Assembly (NCBI RefSeq): GCF_000763135.2
Contig: NZ_JRPR02000001.1
Span: forward strand, 62,001-126,000
Direction of reading: 5' to 3'
Source: Helicobacter jaachi
GTDB lineage: Bacteria > Campylobacterota > Campylobacteria > Campylobacterales > Helicobacteraceae
DNA: 64,000 nucleotides
Under the pieces are notes generated by a model, which saw only the letters and a list, made by a program, of their open reading frames with translations, was not told where the DNA came from and did no database searches. Below, in pieces: positions 51,922 through 60,932 of the stretch; within the stretch, counting starts at the first letter, position 1; every line of letters begins with the position of its first letter. The position numbers were made by a program, and so were the translations under genes.

Positions 51922-52434
51922 ATGCAAGATATGTTATCCACTTTTCAAAAGCACATAGGCGAGCCATTCCCCACGCAAGAGAGAAGCTTGCATAAATTTA
52001 GCGAGGATATAAAGGGGGCTAATGAGTTTATTGGTGCTTTGCAAAGCGCGTCTGTGGCGCTAAAAAAGATTCTTAAAAATGCACAAGAGAATGCAAATCA
52101 ATCTGTGCAAGCCATACAAGAAATCGTGCAAAGCGCGTCTTTTATGGGCGTTAAGCTCTTTGATACGCATTTTTCTACAAGGCTTAATGGCAAAACTTAT
52201 GAGCTAAGCATCGACAGCCCTTTGCCGCTTATCCCGCAGGATATTGCTATAGAATCTAGCGCAGATTCTATAAATCCCCTTTGTAATCTCATCGCCTATG
52301 TGGAGGATAAATCTCTAGAAATCGCCCAAATGCTCATCTGCCTAAGTGAAGCGCTAAGCGAGCCTAGCCAAAGTCAATATGATTTTAATAGCTTTAATCC
52401 TCAGGCGTTTGCCCAAATGCTTAAAGGCAAGTAA
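51922..52434 (+). CDS. Helical protein resembling the FliS co-chaperone HP1076
   Basis: The start is the ATG at 51922 with GAGGTG upstream (a GTG at 51916 is closer than ideal). The 170-residue, mostly helical protein has no signal peptide. Its middle, ANEFIGALQSASVALKKILK and ANQSVQAIQEIVQSASFMG then VKLFDTHFS, mimics the helical region and following loop of flagellin and hook-associated proteins. H. pylori HP1076, a flagellar co-chaperone of FliS of about 171 residues with a flagellin-like bundle, is the best match I can suggest; this rests on memory of its general features. It overlaps gltX by 1 base. Confidence 0.55.
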   Translation: MQDMLSTFQKHIGEPFPTQERSLHKFSEDIKGANEFIGALQSASVALKKILKNAQENANQSVQAIQEIVQSASFMGVKLFDTHFSTRLNGKTYELSIDSPLPLIPQDIAIESSADSINPLCNLIAYVEDKSLEIAQMLICLSEALSEPSQSQYDFNSFNPQAFAQMLKGK

Positions 52435-53765
52435 TGCTGCGCTTTGCTCCATCTCCTACGGGGGATATGCACATTGGTAACCTCCGGGCGGCTATTTTTA
52501 ATTACATCATCGCCAAACAAACTAACCAAAAATTCCTAATCCGCATTGAAGATACCGACACTACGCGCAATATAGAGGGCAAGGATAAAGAGATTTTAAG
52601 TCTTTTAAATCTCTTTGGGCTTTTGTGGGATAATCTTGTCTATCAAAGCGATAATTTTGCGCGTCATCGCCAATTAGCAGAATATCTTATTTCGCAGGGG
52701 AAGGCGTTTTATTGTTACTGCTCTAAGGCGTTTTTAGAATCTAAGCGCGAGGAGGCAAAGGCGCAAAAAAGAGCTTTTCGCTATGATGATAGCTGGGCAG
52801 AGCTAGAAAAGAGTAGCAATCCTAAGCCTGTGGTGCGCATTAAGGGTGCGCGCAACGCCATTAGCTTTGTAGATTCTATAAAAGGCAGACTTGATTTTGA
52901 GCCTCAAGAGCTTGATAGCTTTGTGATTTTAAAAGAAGATGGCGTGCCTACTTATAATTTTGCTTGCGCGGTTGATGATATGCTCTATGATATAAGCTTT
53001 ATCGTGCGCGGCGAAGACCATGTGAGCAACACGCCGCGCCAGATTCTAATCCAGCGCGCTTTGGGCTATGAAAAGGAGCTAGGCTATGCGCATTTGCCCA
53101 TTATTTTGGGTGAAAATGGCAGCAAAATGAGCAAGCGCGATAGTGCTTCATCAGTAGCGTGGCTTTTGGGGGAGGGCTTCTTACCTCAAGCTATTATTAA
53201 TTATCTTGTCTCTATGGGTAATCACACGCCTACAGAGGTGTTTAAACTGCAGGATACTTATGCGTGGTTTGATATAAAAAATATCGCTAAATCACCAGTA
53301 AAATGGGACATAAAGAGGCTAAGATTTTTGAATAGGGAGCATTTAAAACTACTTAATGAGCAAGAATTTGCGCTCTTACTTGATAGCAAAGATAGCTCTA
53401 TTGGCGCGCTAGGCAAGCTATTTTTACAAGAGGCTAGCACATTAAATGAAATCCGCGCTAAGCTAGATTCTATCTTTAGCCCAAAATGCATTACGCAAGT
53501 AGAGGACAATCAAAGCTTTGAGGAGCAATGCCGCATACTCTATACGCATTTATGTGAAATGATAGAATCTAATAGCGAGGATTTGCAAGATTATGAGAGC
53601 CTAAAAAACGCACTTATGCAGCGCTCAAAGCTTAAGGGCAAGCAATTTTTTAAGCCACTTAGAATCTTACTCACTAATCACACTCATGGGCTAGAATTAA
53701 ATCAAATGTATCCATATTTGCGCTTTTTCTTGCGCGATATTGTGCGTTTAGATGCTTCAAATTAA
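52434..53765 (+). CDS. gltX: Glutamyl-tRNA synthetase, probably GltX2 (GluGlnRS)
   Basis: The 443-residue class I synthetase has RFAPSPTGDMHIGN (HIGH motif, His13) and KMSKRDSASSV (KMSKS motif, about 231). Campylobacterota carry two such enzymes, and H. pylori HP0643, which is next to HP0644-HP0648 as here, charges tRNA-Gln with glutamate for later amidation by GatCAB. Synteny therefore suggests GltX2. The C-terminal anticodon-binding part is short and has motif-rich patches (LDSKDSSIGAL, MIESNSEDLQD). It overlaps the upstream gene by 1 base. Confidence 0.93.
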   Translation: MLRFAPSPTGDMHIGNLRAAIFNYIIAKQTNQKFLIRIEDTDTTRNIEGKDKEILSLLNLFGLLWDNLVYQSDNFARHRQLAEYLISQGKAFYCYCSKAFLESKREEAKAQKRAFRYDDSWAELEKSSNPKPVVRIKGARNAISFVDSIKGRLDFEPQELDSFVILKEDGVPTYNFACAVDDMLYDISFIVRGEDHVSNTPRQILIQRALGYEKELGYAHLPIILGENGSKMSKRDSASSVAWLLGEGFLPQAIINYLVSMGNHTPTEVFKLQDTYAWFDIKNIAKSPVKWDIKRLRFLNREHLKLLNEQEFALLLDSKDSSIGALGKLFLQEASTLNEIRAKLDSIFSPKCITQVEDNQSFEEQCRILYTHLCEMIESNSEDLQDYESLKNALMQRSKLKGKQFFKPLRILLTNHTHGLELNQMYPYLRFFLRDIVRLDASN

Positions 53766-53773
53766 GGATTAAT

Positions 53774-54070
53774 ATGATACTTGGCACTTTTCTTAGCGCG
53801 CTAGCGTATATCTTAAGTATGCTTATTAATGCGTATGTGTGGATTATTATCATTGCTGCGTTGGTGAGCTGGGTGCGCCCCGACCCATATAATCCTATCG
53901 TGCAGGTGCTTTATCGCCTTACACAGCCTGTGTATGCTAAACTGCGCGCTATTATGCCAACTACCATAGGGGGCATTGACTTTTCACCGCTTATCATTGC
54001 TGTGATATTAAAATTTATTGATTTATTTTTTATCCGCTTGCTTGCCGCATACGCTCATGGATTGGGCTAA
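53774..54070 (+). CDS. YggT-family membrane protein
   Basis: The 98-residue protein has two hydrophobic segments (about 5-30 and 68-92) separated by the family sequence SWVRPDPYNPIVQVLYRLTQ. YggT proteins are small membrane proteins linked to cell division or osmotic tolerance; role here unknown. It overlaps slt by 1 base and follows gltX by 8. Confidence 0.88.
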   Translation: MILGTFLSALAYILSMLINAYVWIIIIAALVSWVRPDPYNPIVQVLYRLTQPVYAKLRAIMPTTIGGIDFSPLIIAVILKFIDLFFIRLLAAYAHGLG

Positions 54071-55698
54071 TGAGAATTTTGCTTTGTTTGCTCATAGGTT
54101 TTAGTGTTGCTAGCGCGCATGGTGACATCACGCTTGCATTTTTAGAATCTAAGCCCAAAGGCTTGGCGCGCGATTTTTATATTTGGCAGTTTTTATCAAA
54201 TGAGCAAACTTCGCTAGAAGATGCGCTTAAGGCTTATAATCTCATTTATCGCAGTAATGCAAAGCTTGATAATCTAATGAGCGCTAAGGGCAAAGTAAGC
54301 GAGCTACCACGCAGGCTGCATTGCCAAAGGCTTAGCTTTGAAGCGCTAAAAAAAGAAGATGCTGCTTGCATAAAAGCTGGGCTAAATTTAGCAAGTATCC
54401 CCACTATGTCGCCACAAGATAGGGCATTTTTGCTTAAAACCTTTCAAAATGACGCAAGTATGAGAAAGCGCATTGAAATTCTAAGCTCCAAGCAGATTCT
54501 AACAAGTATGCTAAATAGCGATGCACAGACATTTGCTGCTATTTTTAATGCATTAAGCATAAAGCAAAAAGAGCGCATTATTAATCAGCGCATTAAACCC
54601 CAATCGCTTAAACGCCTTGCCGATGAGAATAATAGAACTTTTAATCTTATGCTGCAAAAAATTATCGTTACACAAGATAAAAGCTATGAGAAGTTTAAAA
54701 AATCGCTTCTAGGGGCAAAGATTACACACACAGACGCTTACACGCTCTTTATGCTAGGGCTAAATGAAGCTATGCATAAAAAGCCAAAGGCTGCACTTAT
54801 ATATTTTCAGCACTCATATGCGCGCGCTAATAATGCTATGGAAAAAAATCGCGCGCTATTTTGGCAGTATTATCTAAGCAAAGATACAAAAGTATTGCAG
54901 CAGCTTAGCCAAAGCACCTCCATAGATTTATATACTATTTACGCCAATCAAAAGCTCAATGTTGCGCCTAGCTATGAAGTTGTAACAGATTTGGGCAAGC
55001 TCTCAAGCAAAAAGCCAGATTTTGACATCAAAGACCCTTTTCAATGGCAGCTTTTAAAAGATAATCTCGCGCAAATTAAAGATGATAAAGATTTGCAAGC
55101 ATTAAGTAAGCATTTTGCCTATGAGGACACAAGCGCACATTTAGCGTATGTGCTAAACATCATAAATAAATTTAAGATACATTATTTTATCACGCCTTTT
55201 AGCGATAAAATCACTTGGCAAAGTGCGCATGAAAAGGCTTTTACTTATGCTATTGCAAAGCAAGAAAGTATGCTTTTACCCGCGCTCATCTCCACTTCTT
55301 ACGCGCTTGGTATGATGCAGATTATGCCCTTTAATGTCCAGCCCTTTGCGCGTGCATTGAAAAAAGATAATATCACGCTAGAAGATATGTTTAATCCCAT
55401 AACCGCGCTTGAGTTTGGCACATATTATCTTAATGATTTAACCAAAGAATTTAAAAATCCACTTTTTGTGTCTTATGCGTATAATGGAGGACCGGGCTTT
55501 TTGCGCCGCACTTTAAAAACTAAAACACTTTTTATTAAAAATCGCCATTATGAGCCTTGGCTTTCTATGGAGCTTATTCCTTATAGTGAATCTCGCGATT
55601 ATGGTTTTAGAGTCTTAGCAAATTATATTGTTTATCAAGCAAGTTTTGGGAATCATATCAACCTTGAAGAACATCTTAAGCAAACGCTTATCAATTAA
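54070..55698 (+). CDS. slt: Soluble lytic murein transglycosylase
   Basis: The 542-residue exported protein has a signal peptide (about 1-16), a long helical superhelix (U/L-type, about 20-385) and a C-terminal SLT domain: FTYAIAKQESMLLPALIST with the catalytic Glu, YALGMMQIMPFNVQPFA and YAYNGGPGFLRR. It cuts glycan strands and helps cell-wall turnover and flagellar or secretion assembly. The position between the YggT-like gene and galU matches HP0645. Confidence 0.94.
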   Translation: MRILLCLLIGFSVASAHGDITLAFLESKPKGLARDFYIWQFLSNEQTSLEDALKAYNLIYRSNAKLDNLMSAKGKVSELPRRLHCQRLSFEALKKEDAACIKAGLNLASIPTMSPQDRAFLLKTFQNDASMRKRIEILSSKQILTSMLNSDAQTFAAIFNALSIKQKERIINQRIKPQSLKRLADENNRTFNLMLQKIIVTQDKSYEKFKKSLLGAKITHTDAYTLFMLGLNEAMHKKPKAALIYFQHSYARANNAMEKNRALFWQYYLSKDTKVLQQLSQSTSIDLYTIYANQKLNVAPSYEVVTDLGKLSSKKPDFDIKDPFQWQLLKDNLAQIKDDKDLQALSKHFAYEDTSAHLAYVLNIINKFKIHYFITPFSDKITWQSAHEKAFTYAIAKQESMLLPALISTSYALGMMQIMPFNVQPFARALKKDNITLEDMFNPITALEFGTYYLNDLTKEFKNPLFVSYAYNGGPGFLRRTLKTKTLFIKNRHYEPWLSMELIPYSESRDYGFRVLANYIVYQASFGNHINLEEHLKQTLIN

Positions 55699-55708
55699 AG
55701 GAGCTTTT

Positions 55709-56533
55709 ATGATACACAAATGTCTTTTTCCAGCTGCAGGCTATGGCACACGATTTTTGCCCGCGACAAAGGCTATGCCTAAAGAAATGTTGCCTATTTT
55801 GACAAAGCCGCTCATTCAATATGGCGTAGAGGAGGCTTTAGAATCTGGCTGCTATGATATAGGAATTGTTACAGGGCGCGGGAAGCGGAGCATTGAAGAC
55901 CATTTTGATATAAACTATGAGTTAGAGCATCAAATATCTGGCACAGATAAAGAAAAATTGCTTGAAAGCATTAGGCGGCTTACAAGCTCTTGCACATTTT
56001 CATATACAAGGCAAAATGAAATGCGCGGCTTAGGGCATGCTATCCTTACAGGTGAAACACTCATCGGGCAGGAGGCGTTTGCTGTGGTGCTAGCTGATGA
56101 CTTGTGTGCTAATCCTAAGGGCAAGGGCGTGCTTGCTCAAATGGTGGAGTTATACAAAAAATATCGCTGCTCTATTGTCGCTATTGAGGAAGTGGATAAA
56201 AATGAAGTGGATAAATATGGGATTATACAAGGCGAAGAGATAGAATCTAGCGTATATCGTGTGAGTGATATGATAGAAAAGCCTAGCAAAAATAGCGCCC
56301 CAAGTAACCTTGCCATCATCGGTAGATATATTTTAACACCTGATATTTTTGATATTTTGCGCGTTACAAAGCCGGGCAAAAAGGGTGAAATCCAAATCAC
56401 AGATGCGCTTTTAGAGCAGGCAAAGCAAGGTAGAGTGCTTGCATATAAATTCGCAGGCAAGCGCTATGACTGCGGAAGCATAGATGGCTATGTCAAAGCC
56501 ACACTAGAGTTTTATGAGCAGCTTAAACATTAA
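55709..56533 (+). CDS. galU: UTP-glucose-1-phosphate uridylyltransferase
   Basis: GalU makes UDP-glucose, the donor for LPS and glycan sugars. The start is the ATG at 55709 after AAAGGAGCTTTT. The 274-residue protein starts MIHKCLFPAAGYGTRFLPAT then KAMPKEMLPIL, with LADDLCANPKGKG, VEKPSKN-like IEKPSKNSAPSN, and GEIQITDAL. It is followed immediately by a small gene (TAATG overlap). It could supply UDP-glucose for the GtrB-like glucosylation genes of this window (inference). Confidence 0.96.
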   Translation: MIHKCLFPAAGYGTRFLPATKAMPKEMLPILTKPLIQYGVEEALESGCYDIGIVTGRGKRSIEDHFDINYELEHQISGTDKEKLLESIRRLTSSCTFSYTRQNEMRGLGHAILTGETLIGQEAFAVVLADDLCANPKGKGVLAQMVELYKKYRCSIVAIEEVDKNEVDKYGIIQGEEIESSVYRVSDMIEKPSKNSAPSNLAIIGRYILTPDIFDILRVTKPGKKGEIQITDALLEQAKQGRVLAYKFAGKRYDCGSIDGYVKATLEFYEQLKH

Positions 56534-56946
56534 TGTTTAATCTTAGCTTTTATGTCGTTTGCTGGCTGTCATTTTTCCTGCTCTGCTTGCCTGTTATTTT
56601 TAGCGGACTTTTAGCAGTAGCCCTTGATAATGACAAGCAAGATAACCAACCAAGCCGTCTAAGCACACTATCAAGCGAGCTTGATGAATACGCTAATAAT
56701 AAAGAAAAGCTAAAAGCCTTGCTTGATGAGTTTTTAAAAACCTACAAAACCTACCCAAAAGATGGGGAGGAATACAGCCTGTGGCTTGATATTATCTCGC
56801 GCTTTGCGGTGAATATGAATCTTATGGAGGTTGATGAGGTGGTGAATTTCCAAGATACGCTTGAGAGCGCTAATCCCGAAAGCAAGCCAAGCATTAAAGA
56901 AGCCATAGGCAAAGCCCTGCAAAAGCGCGAAAATAAGCAAAAATAG
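56533..56946 (+). CDS. Small membrane-anchored hypothetical protein between galU and murA
   Basis: The 137-residue protein has an N-terminal membrane segment (about 2-28) and a cytoplasmic helical domain (about 45-137) rich in Lys, Glu and Asp, with [20 protein letters not shown]. It is unknown to me, but H. pylori has a hypothetical gene (HP0647) at this place. Translation is coupled to galU by TAATG. Confidence 0.78.
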   Translation: MFNLSFYVVCWLSFFLLCLPVIFSGLLAVALDNDKQDNQPSRLSTLSSELDEYANNKEKLKALLDEFLKTYKTYPKDGEEYSLWLDIISRFAVNMNLMEVDEVVNFQDTLESANPESKPSIKEAIGKALQKRENKQK

Positions 56947-56962
56947 ACAAAGGATTGATGTT

Positions 56963-58228
56963 ATGGATTATTTGCAAATCAGTAAAAGCCCTAACCTTAA
57001 AGGCAGTATTGCTATTTCTGGAGCGAAAAACTCTGCCCTACCTATTCTTGCGGCGACACTTTTAAGCCAAAATCCAGTGAGCATTAGCAATTTGCCCGAT
57101 GTGGCTGATGTGAAAACTTTAGCCAAATTATTAGAGCATTTGGGCGTAAATATCACTTGGCATAATCCAAATAGCCTAACTGCGCAGGCAGAACACATTG
57201 TGCATACTAAAGCCATTTATGATATTGTGCGTAAAATGCGTGCCTCTGTGCTAGTGCTTGGTCCTTTGCTCACGCGCTTTGGCTATTGTGAGGTAAGCCT
57301 GCCCGGTGGTTGTGCCATTGGTGCGCGCCCTGTGGATTTGCACATTAAGGCTATGGAAAAAATGGGCGCAAAGATTGACATTAAAGGTGGCTATATCACT
57401 GCGGAGGCAAAGCATGGGCTAAAAGGAGCGGATATTTTATTTGATAAAATCACCGTTACAGGCAGTGAAAATGTTATTATGGCAGCGGCATTAGCGCATG
57501 GGAAAACGCGCATTATTAATACGGCAAAAGAACCAGAAGTGGTGCAACTCTGCGAGATATTATCTCAAAGCGGCGTGGAGATTGAGGGTATTGGCGGCAA
57601 TGAGCTTGTGATATATGGCACAGGTGGTGAGCTGCTTGATTTTGCACCTATTACGGTTATACCTGATAGAATCGAAGCAGGCACTTATTTGTGCGCAGGA
57701 GCTATTACGCAATCAAAACTCACGCTCACGCATGTCCAGCCCCAGCATCTTGGCGCGATTATGGATAAGCTAGAGGAGATTGGCTTTAGTTTTGAAAAAG
57801 ATGAGCATTCCCTCACTTTGCTGCCTGCTCAAAAGCTTAAATCCTTTGAGATTATCACTACTGAATATCCGGGCTTTCCTACTGATGTGCAAGCGCAGTT
57901 TATGGCTCTAGCCACGCAATGTGAAGGCACAAGCGTGATTGAGGAGCGTTTGTTTGAAAATCGCTTTATGCATGTAAGCGAGCTGCAACGTTTAGGCGCG
58001 GATATCTCACTTAAAGGCAATCATGCTAGCATCACAGGCGTTACGCAGCTTATTGGCGCTGATGTTATGGCAACAGATTTGCGCGCTAGCTCGGCTCTTA
58101 TTATCGCCGCACTTGTGAGCGAGGGGACTACTAATATTCATAGAATCTATCATCTTGATAGGGGCTATGAGCGCATTGAGCATAAACTTAGAGCCATTGG
58201 CGTAAATATACAAAGGCTAAAGAGCTAA
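56963..58228 (+). CDS. murA: UDP-N-acetylglucosamine 1-carboxyvinyltransferase
   Basis: MurA commits UDP-GlcNAc to peptidoglycan by adding enolpyruvate and is the fosfomycin target. The 421-residue protein has Lys22-Asn23 in SGAKNSALP, the active-site Cys117 in [15 protein letters not shown], and [17 protein letters not shown]. Cys rather than Asp at the active site predicts fosfomycin sensitivity of the enzyme. It completes the HP0643-HP0648-like order. Confidence 0.97.
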   Translation: MDYLQISKSPNLKGSIAISGAKNSALPILAATLLSQNPVSISNLPDVADVKTLAKLLEHLGVNITWHNPNSLTAQAEHIVHTKAIYDIVRKMRASVLVLGPLLTRFGYCEVSLPGGCAIGARPVDLHIKAMEKMGAKIDIKGGYITAEAKHGLKGADILFDKITVTGSENVIMAAALAHGKTRIINTAKEPEVVQLCEILSQSGVEIEGIGGNELVIYGTGGELLDFAPITVIPDRIEAGTYLCAGAITQSKLTLTHVQPQHLGAIMDKLEEIGFSFEKDEHSLTLLPAQKLKSFEIITTEYPGFPTDVQAQFMALATQCEGTSVIEERLFENRFMHVSELQRLGADISLKGNHASITGVTQLIGADVMATDLRASSALIIAALVSEGTTNIHRIYHLDRGYERIEHKLRAIGVNIQRLKS

Positions 58229-58244
58229 AGGACAAAGGAGCGTG

Positions 58245-58838
58245 ATGAAATATTTTTACATATTTTTATTATGCGTGGGCGTTTTTGGCGCGGATAAAAC
58301 GCAAGCAAAAAGTATGGAATATGATTTACGAATCTCCTACACAGGCGATAAAAAAGCACCCATAACCATTAAAACGCATTATTGCAAAGGCACGACTATG
58401 AAGTGCGGCACACAGACAAAAACCACTAGTGCGGGCATTGTGATTTTTAAAGCGCGCTATGTAGATGACAAATACGATGGCGCGGTAAAGAGTTATTATC
58501 CTAATGGCAAAATACGCGAGGAGCGCACATATAATGTGGGCAAAGAGGAGGGGAAGCGCGTGCTTTACTACCCTAATGGCACGATACAAGCACAGCAGGA
58601 TTATAAGCTAAATAAGCGCGAGGGCGTGGGCAAGAAATTCTATGAAAATGGTGCGCTAAAAATGCAGGTAAATTACAAAGATGATATGCGTGATGGCGTG
58701 CAGCAGGAGTTTAGCAAGCAAAACATACTTATGTATGAGACATTTTATAAAGCCGGTAGAAAGCAGTGGCTCAAGCACTATGACGCGCAAGGCAAGGTCA
58801 TAAAAGAGCAGAATTGCCGCTATGAAGCCTGCTACTAG
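58245..58838 (+). CDS. Secreted MORN/YwqK-repeat protein
   Basis: The start is the ATG at 58245 (AAAGGAG upstream; a GTG precedes it). The protein of 197 residues has a signal peptide (about 1-16) and then four or five repeats of the type YYPNGKIREERTYNVGKEEG, YYPNGTIQAQQDYKLNKREG, FYENGALKMQVNYKDDMRDG. These MORN-like repeats form beta hairpins. The related YwqK family is found in antitoxin-like and envelope proteins. Cysteines occur near the N- and C-termini (HYCKG, MKCGT, QNCRYEACY). It is followed by a paralogue. Confidence 0.82.
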   Translation: MKYFYIFLLCVGVFGADKTQAKSMEYDLRISYTGDKKAPITIKTHYCKGTTMKCGTQTKTTSAGIVIFKARYVDDKYDGAVKSYYPNGKIREERTYNVGKEEGKRVLYYPNGTIQAQQDYKLNKREGVGKKFYENGALKMQVNYKDDMRDGVQQEFSKQNILMYETFYKAGRKQWLKHYDAQGKVIKEQNCRYEACY

Positions 58839-58851
58839 CAAAGGAGCTTTT

Positions 58852-59706
58852 ATGTATAAAATATATATGCTATGTTTAGCCCTAGCGCTTATAGGCTGCG
58901 TGGAGCAAGCGCCAAGCCCCAAAGCAAGCTCAAATAGAGAATCTACGCCGCCAAAGCCACATAAAGAATTAACTGCAGATTCTATACGCACAGAATCTGC
59001 GCGCGCGCAAAAATCATTGCCGCAAAAACCACAGCCAAAACCTCAAAACACCAAAGCCACACCAAAGCCCGCTCCAGAGCCTAAAAACTCATCTCAACAA
59101 AATATAGCGCAAAGCGATACGCAAGTAGCAAGCACTCAAGCCCCAGAGAAAATGGGCGGGGAAATAAGTGGAGAAATAAATGAGGAAGTGAAAGAGGAAA
59201 TAAGCACGCAAGAAGAAAGCAAAGAGGCAATAGAGGAGGCAGAGGCAGGCGAAACAACGCAAGAGGAAGTGCAAGAAAATGGGCAGACTTACAGGGCGGC
59301 TATTACCTACAAGGCAGGCACGAAAATCAAGCATGGCAGCGAGATTCTGTATTATCTCAATGGAAGCATCGCGCAAAAGGCGTTTTATGTCGATGGCAAG
59401 CGTGAGGGGCTATATCAAATGTTTAGCCAACAGGGTGTCTTAATCTATGAGGCGCATTACAAAAATGGGCAGCTTGATGGCTTGTGCCGCCTCTTTGATG
59501 TGGCAAGCGGGCGCTTAAAGAGCGAAATGCACTTTGTAAATGGGCTGCAAGAGGGCGATATGAATATGTATTACCCAAGCGGCAAGCTATGGCATAGCCT
59601 GCAATACAAGCAGGGCAAGAAAGAGGGCGCAGCAAGGGAGTTTGATGAGCAGGGCAAGCTGGTGCGCGAGATTTTTTACAAAGATGATGTGGAGGTAAAG
59701 CGCTAG
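58852..59706 (+). CDS. MORN/YwqK-repeat lipoprotein
   Basis: The start is the ATG at 58852 after AAAGGAGCTTTT, identical to the galU leader. The 284-residue protein has lipid Cys16 (LALIGC), a long disordered Pro/Lys/Ser- and then Glu-rich linker (about 20-145) and a C-terminal repeat domain: YYLNGSIAQKAFYVDGKREG, FSQQGVLIYEAHYKNGQLDG, YYPSGKLWHSLQYKQGKKEG. It looks like a surface or periplasmic scaffold with its repeat domain held away from the membrane. The stop codon TAG begins TAGATTCTATA, a half-site of the dispersed family. It is a paralogue of the upstream gene. Confidence 0.85.
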   Translation: MYKIYMLCLALALIGCVEQAPSPKASSNRESTPPKPHKELTADSIRTESARAQKSLPQKPQPKPQNTKATPKPAPEPKNSSQQNIAQSDTQVASTQAPEKMGGEISGEINEEVKEEISTQEESKEAIEEAEAGETTQEEVQENGQTYRAAITYKAGTKIKHGSEILYYLNGSIAQKAFYVDGKREGLYQMFSQQGVLIYEAHYKNGQLDGLCRLFDVASGRLKSEMHFVNGLQEGDMNMYYPSGKLWHSLQYKQGKKEGAAREFDEQGKLVREIFYKDDVEVKR

Positions 59707-59715
59707 ATTCTATAT

Positions 59716-59746
59716 TTTACACATATTGCGCGTGAATATGTGTAAA
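59716..59746. terminator. Bidirectional terminator between the MORN lipoprotein and tonB genes
   Basis: TTTACACATATT (59716-59727) pairs perfectly with AATATGTGTAAA (59735-59746) around a 7-base loop GCGCGTG. It sits between two convergent genes. The poly-T tracts are short, so strength is uncertain. Confidence 0.7.
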
Positions 59747-59755
59747 GTGCAAATT

Positions 59756-60520
59756 TCACAATCCCTTATTTGCGGATTTATTAATGACAAAATATACAGG
59801 CAGCGTGAATGAAAGCACGCTTTTGCCATTAAGCAAATCATTAGGCGGCTTAGGCAGGGGAGAAGCGCGCTTAAAAAGTGCAACAGATTCAGAATCTAGC
59901 GCGCCATATCCGCTACTTTTGCGCAGGGCGACAAATAAGACATTGCCATTTTCATCAATGCGAATCGCCACAACGCTTGTGCCCTCCTCATTTGCAAGGA
60001 TTGAGGCATTAGGATATTGTTTGTATTTGCTAATATGTGCGGCGAGCAAACCTTGATAAGTTTCTATAATATTTTGAGAATCCCCGCTAACAGGGCTTGT
60101 CACTTTATCTTGTGTGCTTGCTTTGGGTGCAGAAAGCGAAGTATCTTGCGTTTTAGAATCTACATCTTGCGCTACTTGCGCATTTGTGGGCTTAACTTGT
60201 GATTTTTGCTCTTGCTTGATATTTATCTTTTTATCCGCACGCAGGGCAATATTTGATTGCGTGAGGCTTTCTTTAGCTAGGGCTTGTGGGGTTTTAATGC
60301 TTTTACTTGCGCTCACCGCGCTCACAGCAGATTCTGTAGTTTGCTTTTTAAGCTCGCCAATGGGCAAAGTGGTGAAAGTCATCACACTTGCAAAACTTTG
60401 CGCTATTTCTCCGCTCATTCCACCTGTGTCTATATCTTGCGCGGGCTTTTTGTATAGAATCCACGCCACAAATACGCCATGCAACATAATTGAGAAGCCA
60501 AAGCCAAAAGCCCATTTCAT
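59756..60520 (-). CDS. tonB: TonB energy transducer
   Basis: TonB carries energy from ExbB-ExbD across the periplasm to outer-membrane receptors. The 254-residue protein has an N-terminal membrane helix with a His in it (about 5-22, FSIMLHGVFVAWIL), a long periplasmic Lys/Gln/Ser-rich spacer and a TonB C-terminal domain (about 175-245): EGTSVVAIRIDENGNVLFVA, LRKSSGYGALD, and ASPLPKPP. It lies 7 bases after exbD on the same strand. Confidence 0.93.
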   Translation of the reverse strand: MKWAFGFGFSIMLHGVFVAWILYKKPAQDIDTGGMSGEIAQSFASVMTFTTLPIGELKKQTTESAVSAVSASKSIKTPQALAKESLTQSNIALRADKKINIKQEQKSQVKPTNAQVAQDVDSKTQDTSLSAPKASTQDKVTSPVSGDSQNIIETYQGLLAAHISKYKQYPNASILANEEGTSVVAIRIDENGNVLFVALRKSSGYGALDSESVALFKRASPLPKPPNDLLNGKSVLSFTLPVYFVINKSANKGL

Positions 60521-60527
60521 TACTATC

Positions 60528-60923
60528 CTATTTTGCCACTTCTTGAGATAGCGCGATTTTATGGAAGCCCGCTACTTTCACTGCATCAATGATAGCTACT
60601 AGTCGTTCATAAGGCACAGCTTTATCCACATAAAAGTAAATAATGCTTTGCTTATCGCCCTTTGTTTTAGAATCTATGAGCGCGCCTAGGCTTTGCAGGC
60701 TTACTTTTTCCTCATTTACGCTTATTTCCTCTAAATTGATAAATAAAATTATAGGTTTTTTCTCACTATCTTGCGCGGCGGTGCTTTTGGGTAATTCAAG
60801 CTTGACTGAACTTGTAATCATAGGCGCAACCACCATAAAGATAATGAGTAAGACTAGCATTACATCAATAAAGGGCGTTACATTGATTTCGCTTAATTCC
60901 TTTTGCTCCTCGTTTGCAAGCAT
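60528..60923 (-). CDS. exbD: Biopolymer transport protein ExbD
   Basis: The 131-residue protein has one membrane helix with the essential Asp in INVTPFIDVMLVLLIIFMVV (Asp18 by count), then a periplasmic domain. It converts proton flow into TonB movement with ExbB. It follows exbB by 9 bases in the exbB-exbD-tonB operon. Confidence 0.95.
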   Translation of the reverse strand: MLANEEQKELSEINVTPFIDVMLVLLIIFMVVAPMITSSVKLELPKSTAAQDSEKKPIILFINLEEISVNEEKVSLQSLGALIDSKTKGDKQSIIYFYVDKAVPYERLVAIIDAVKVAGFHKIALSQEVAK

Positions 60924-60932
60924 AATTTGCCT

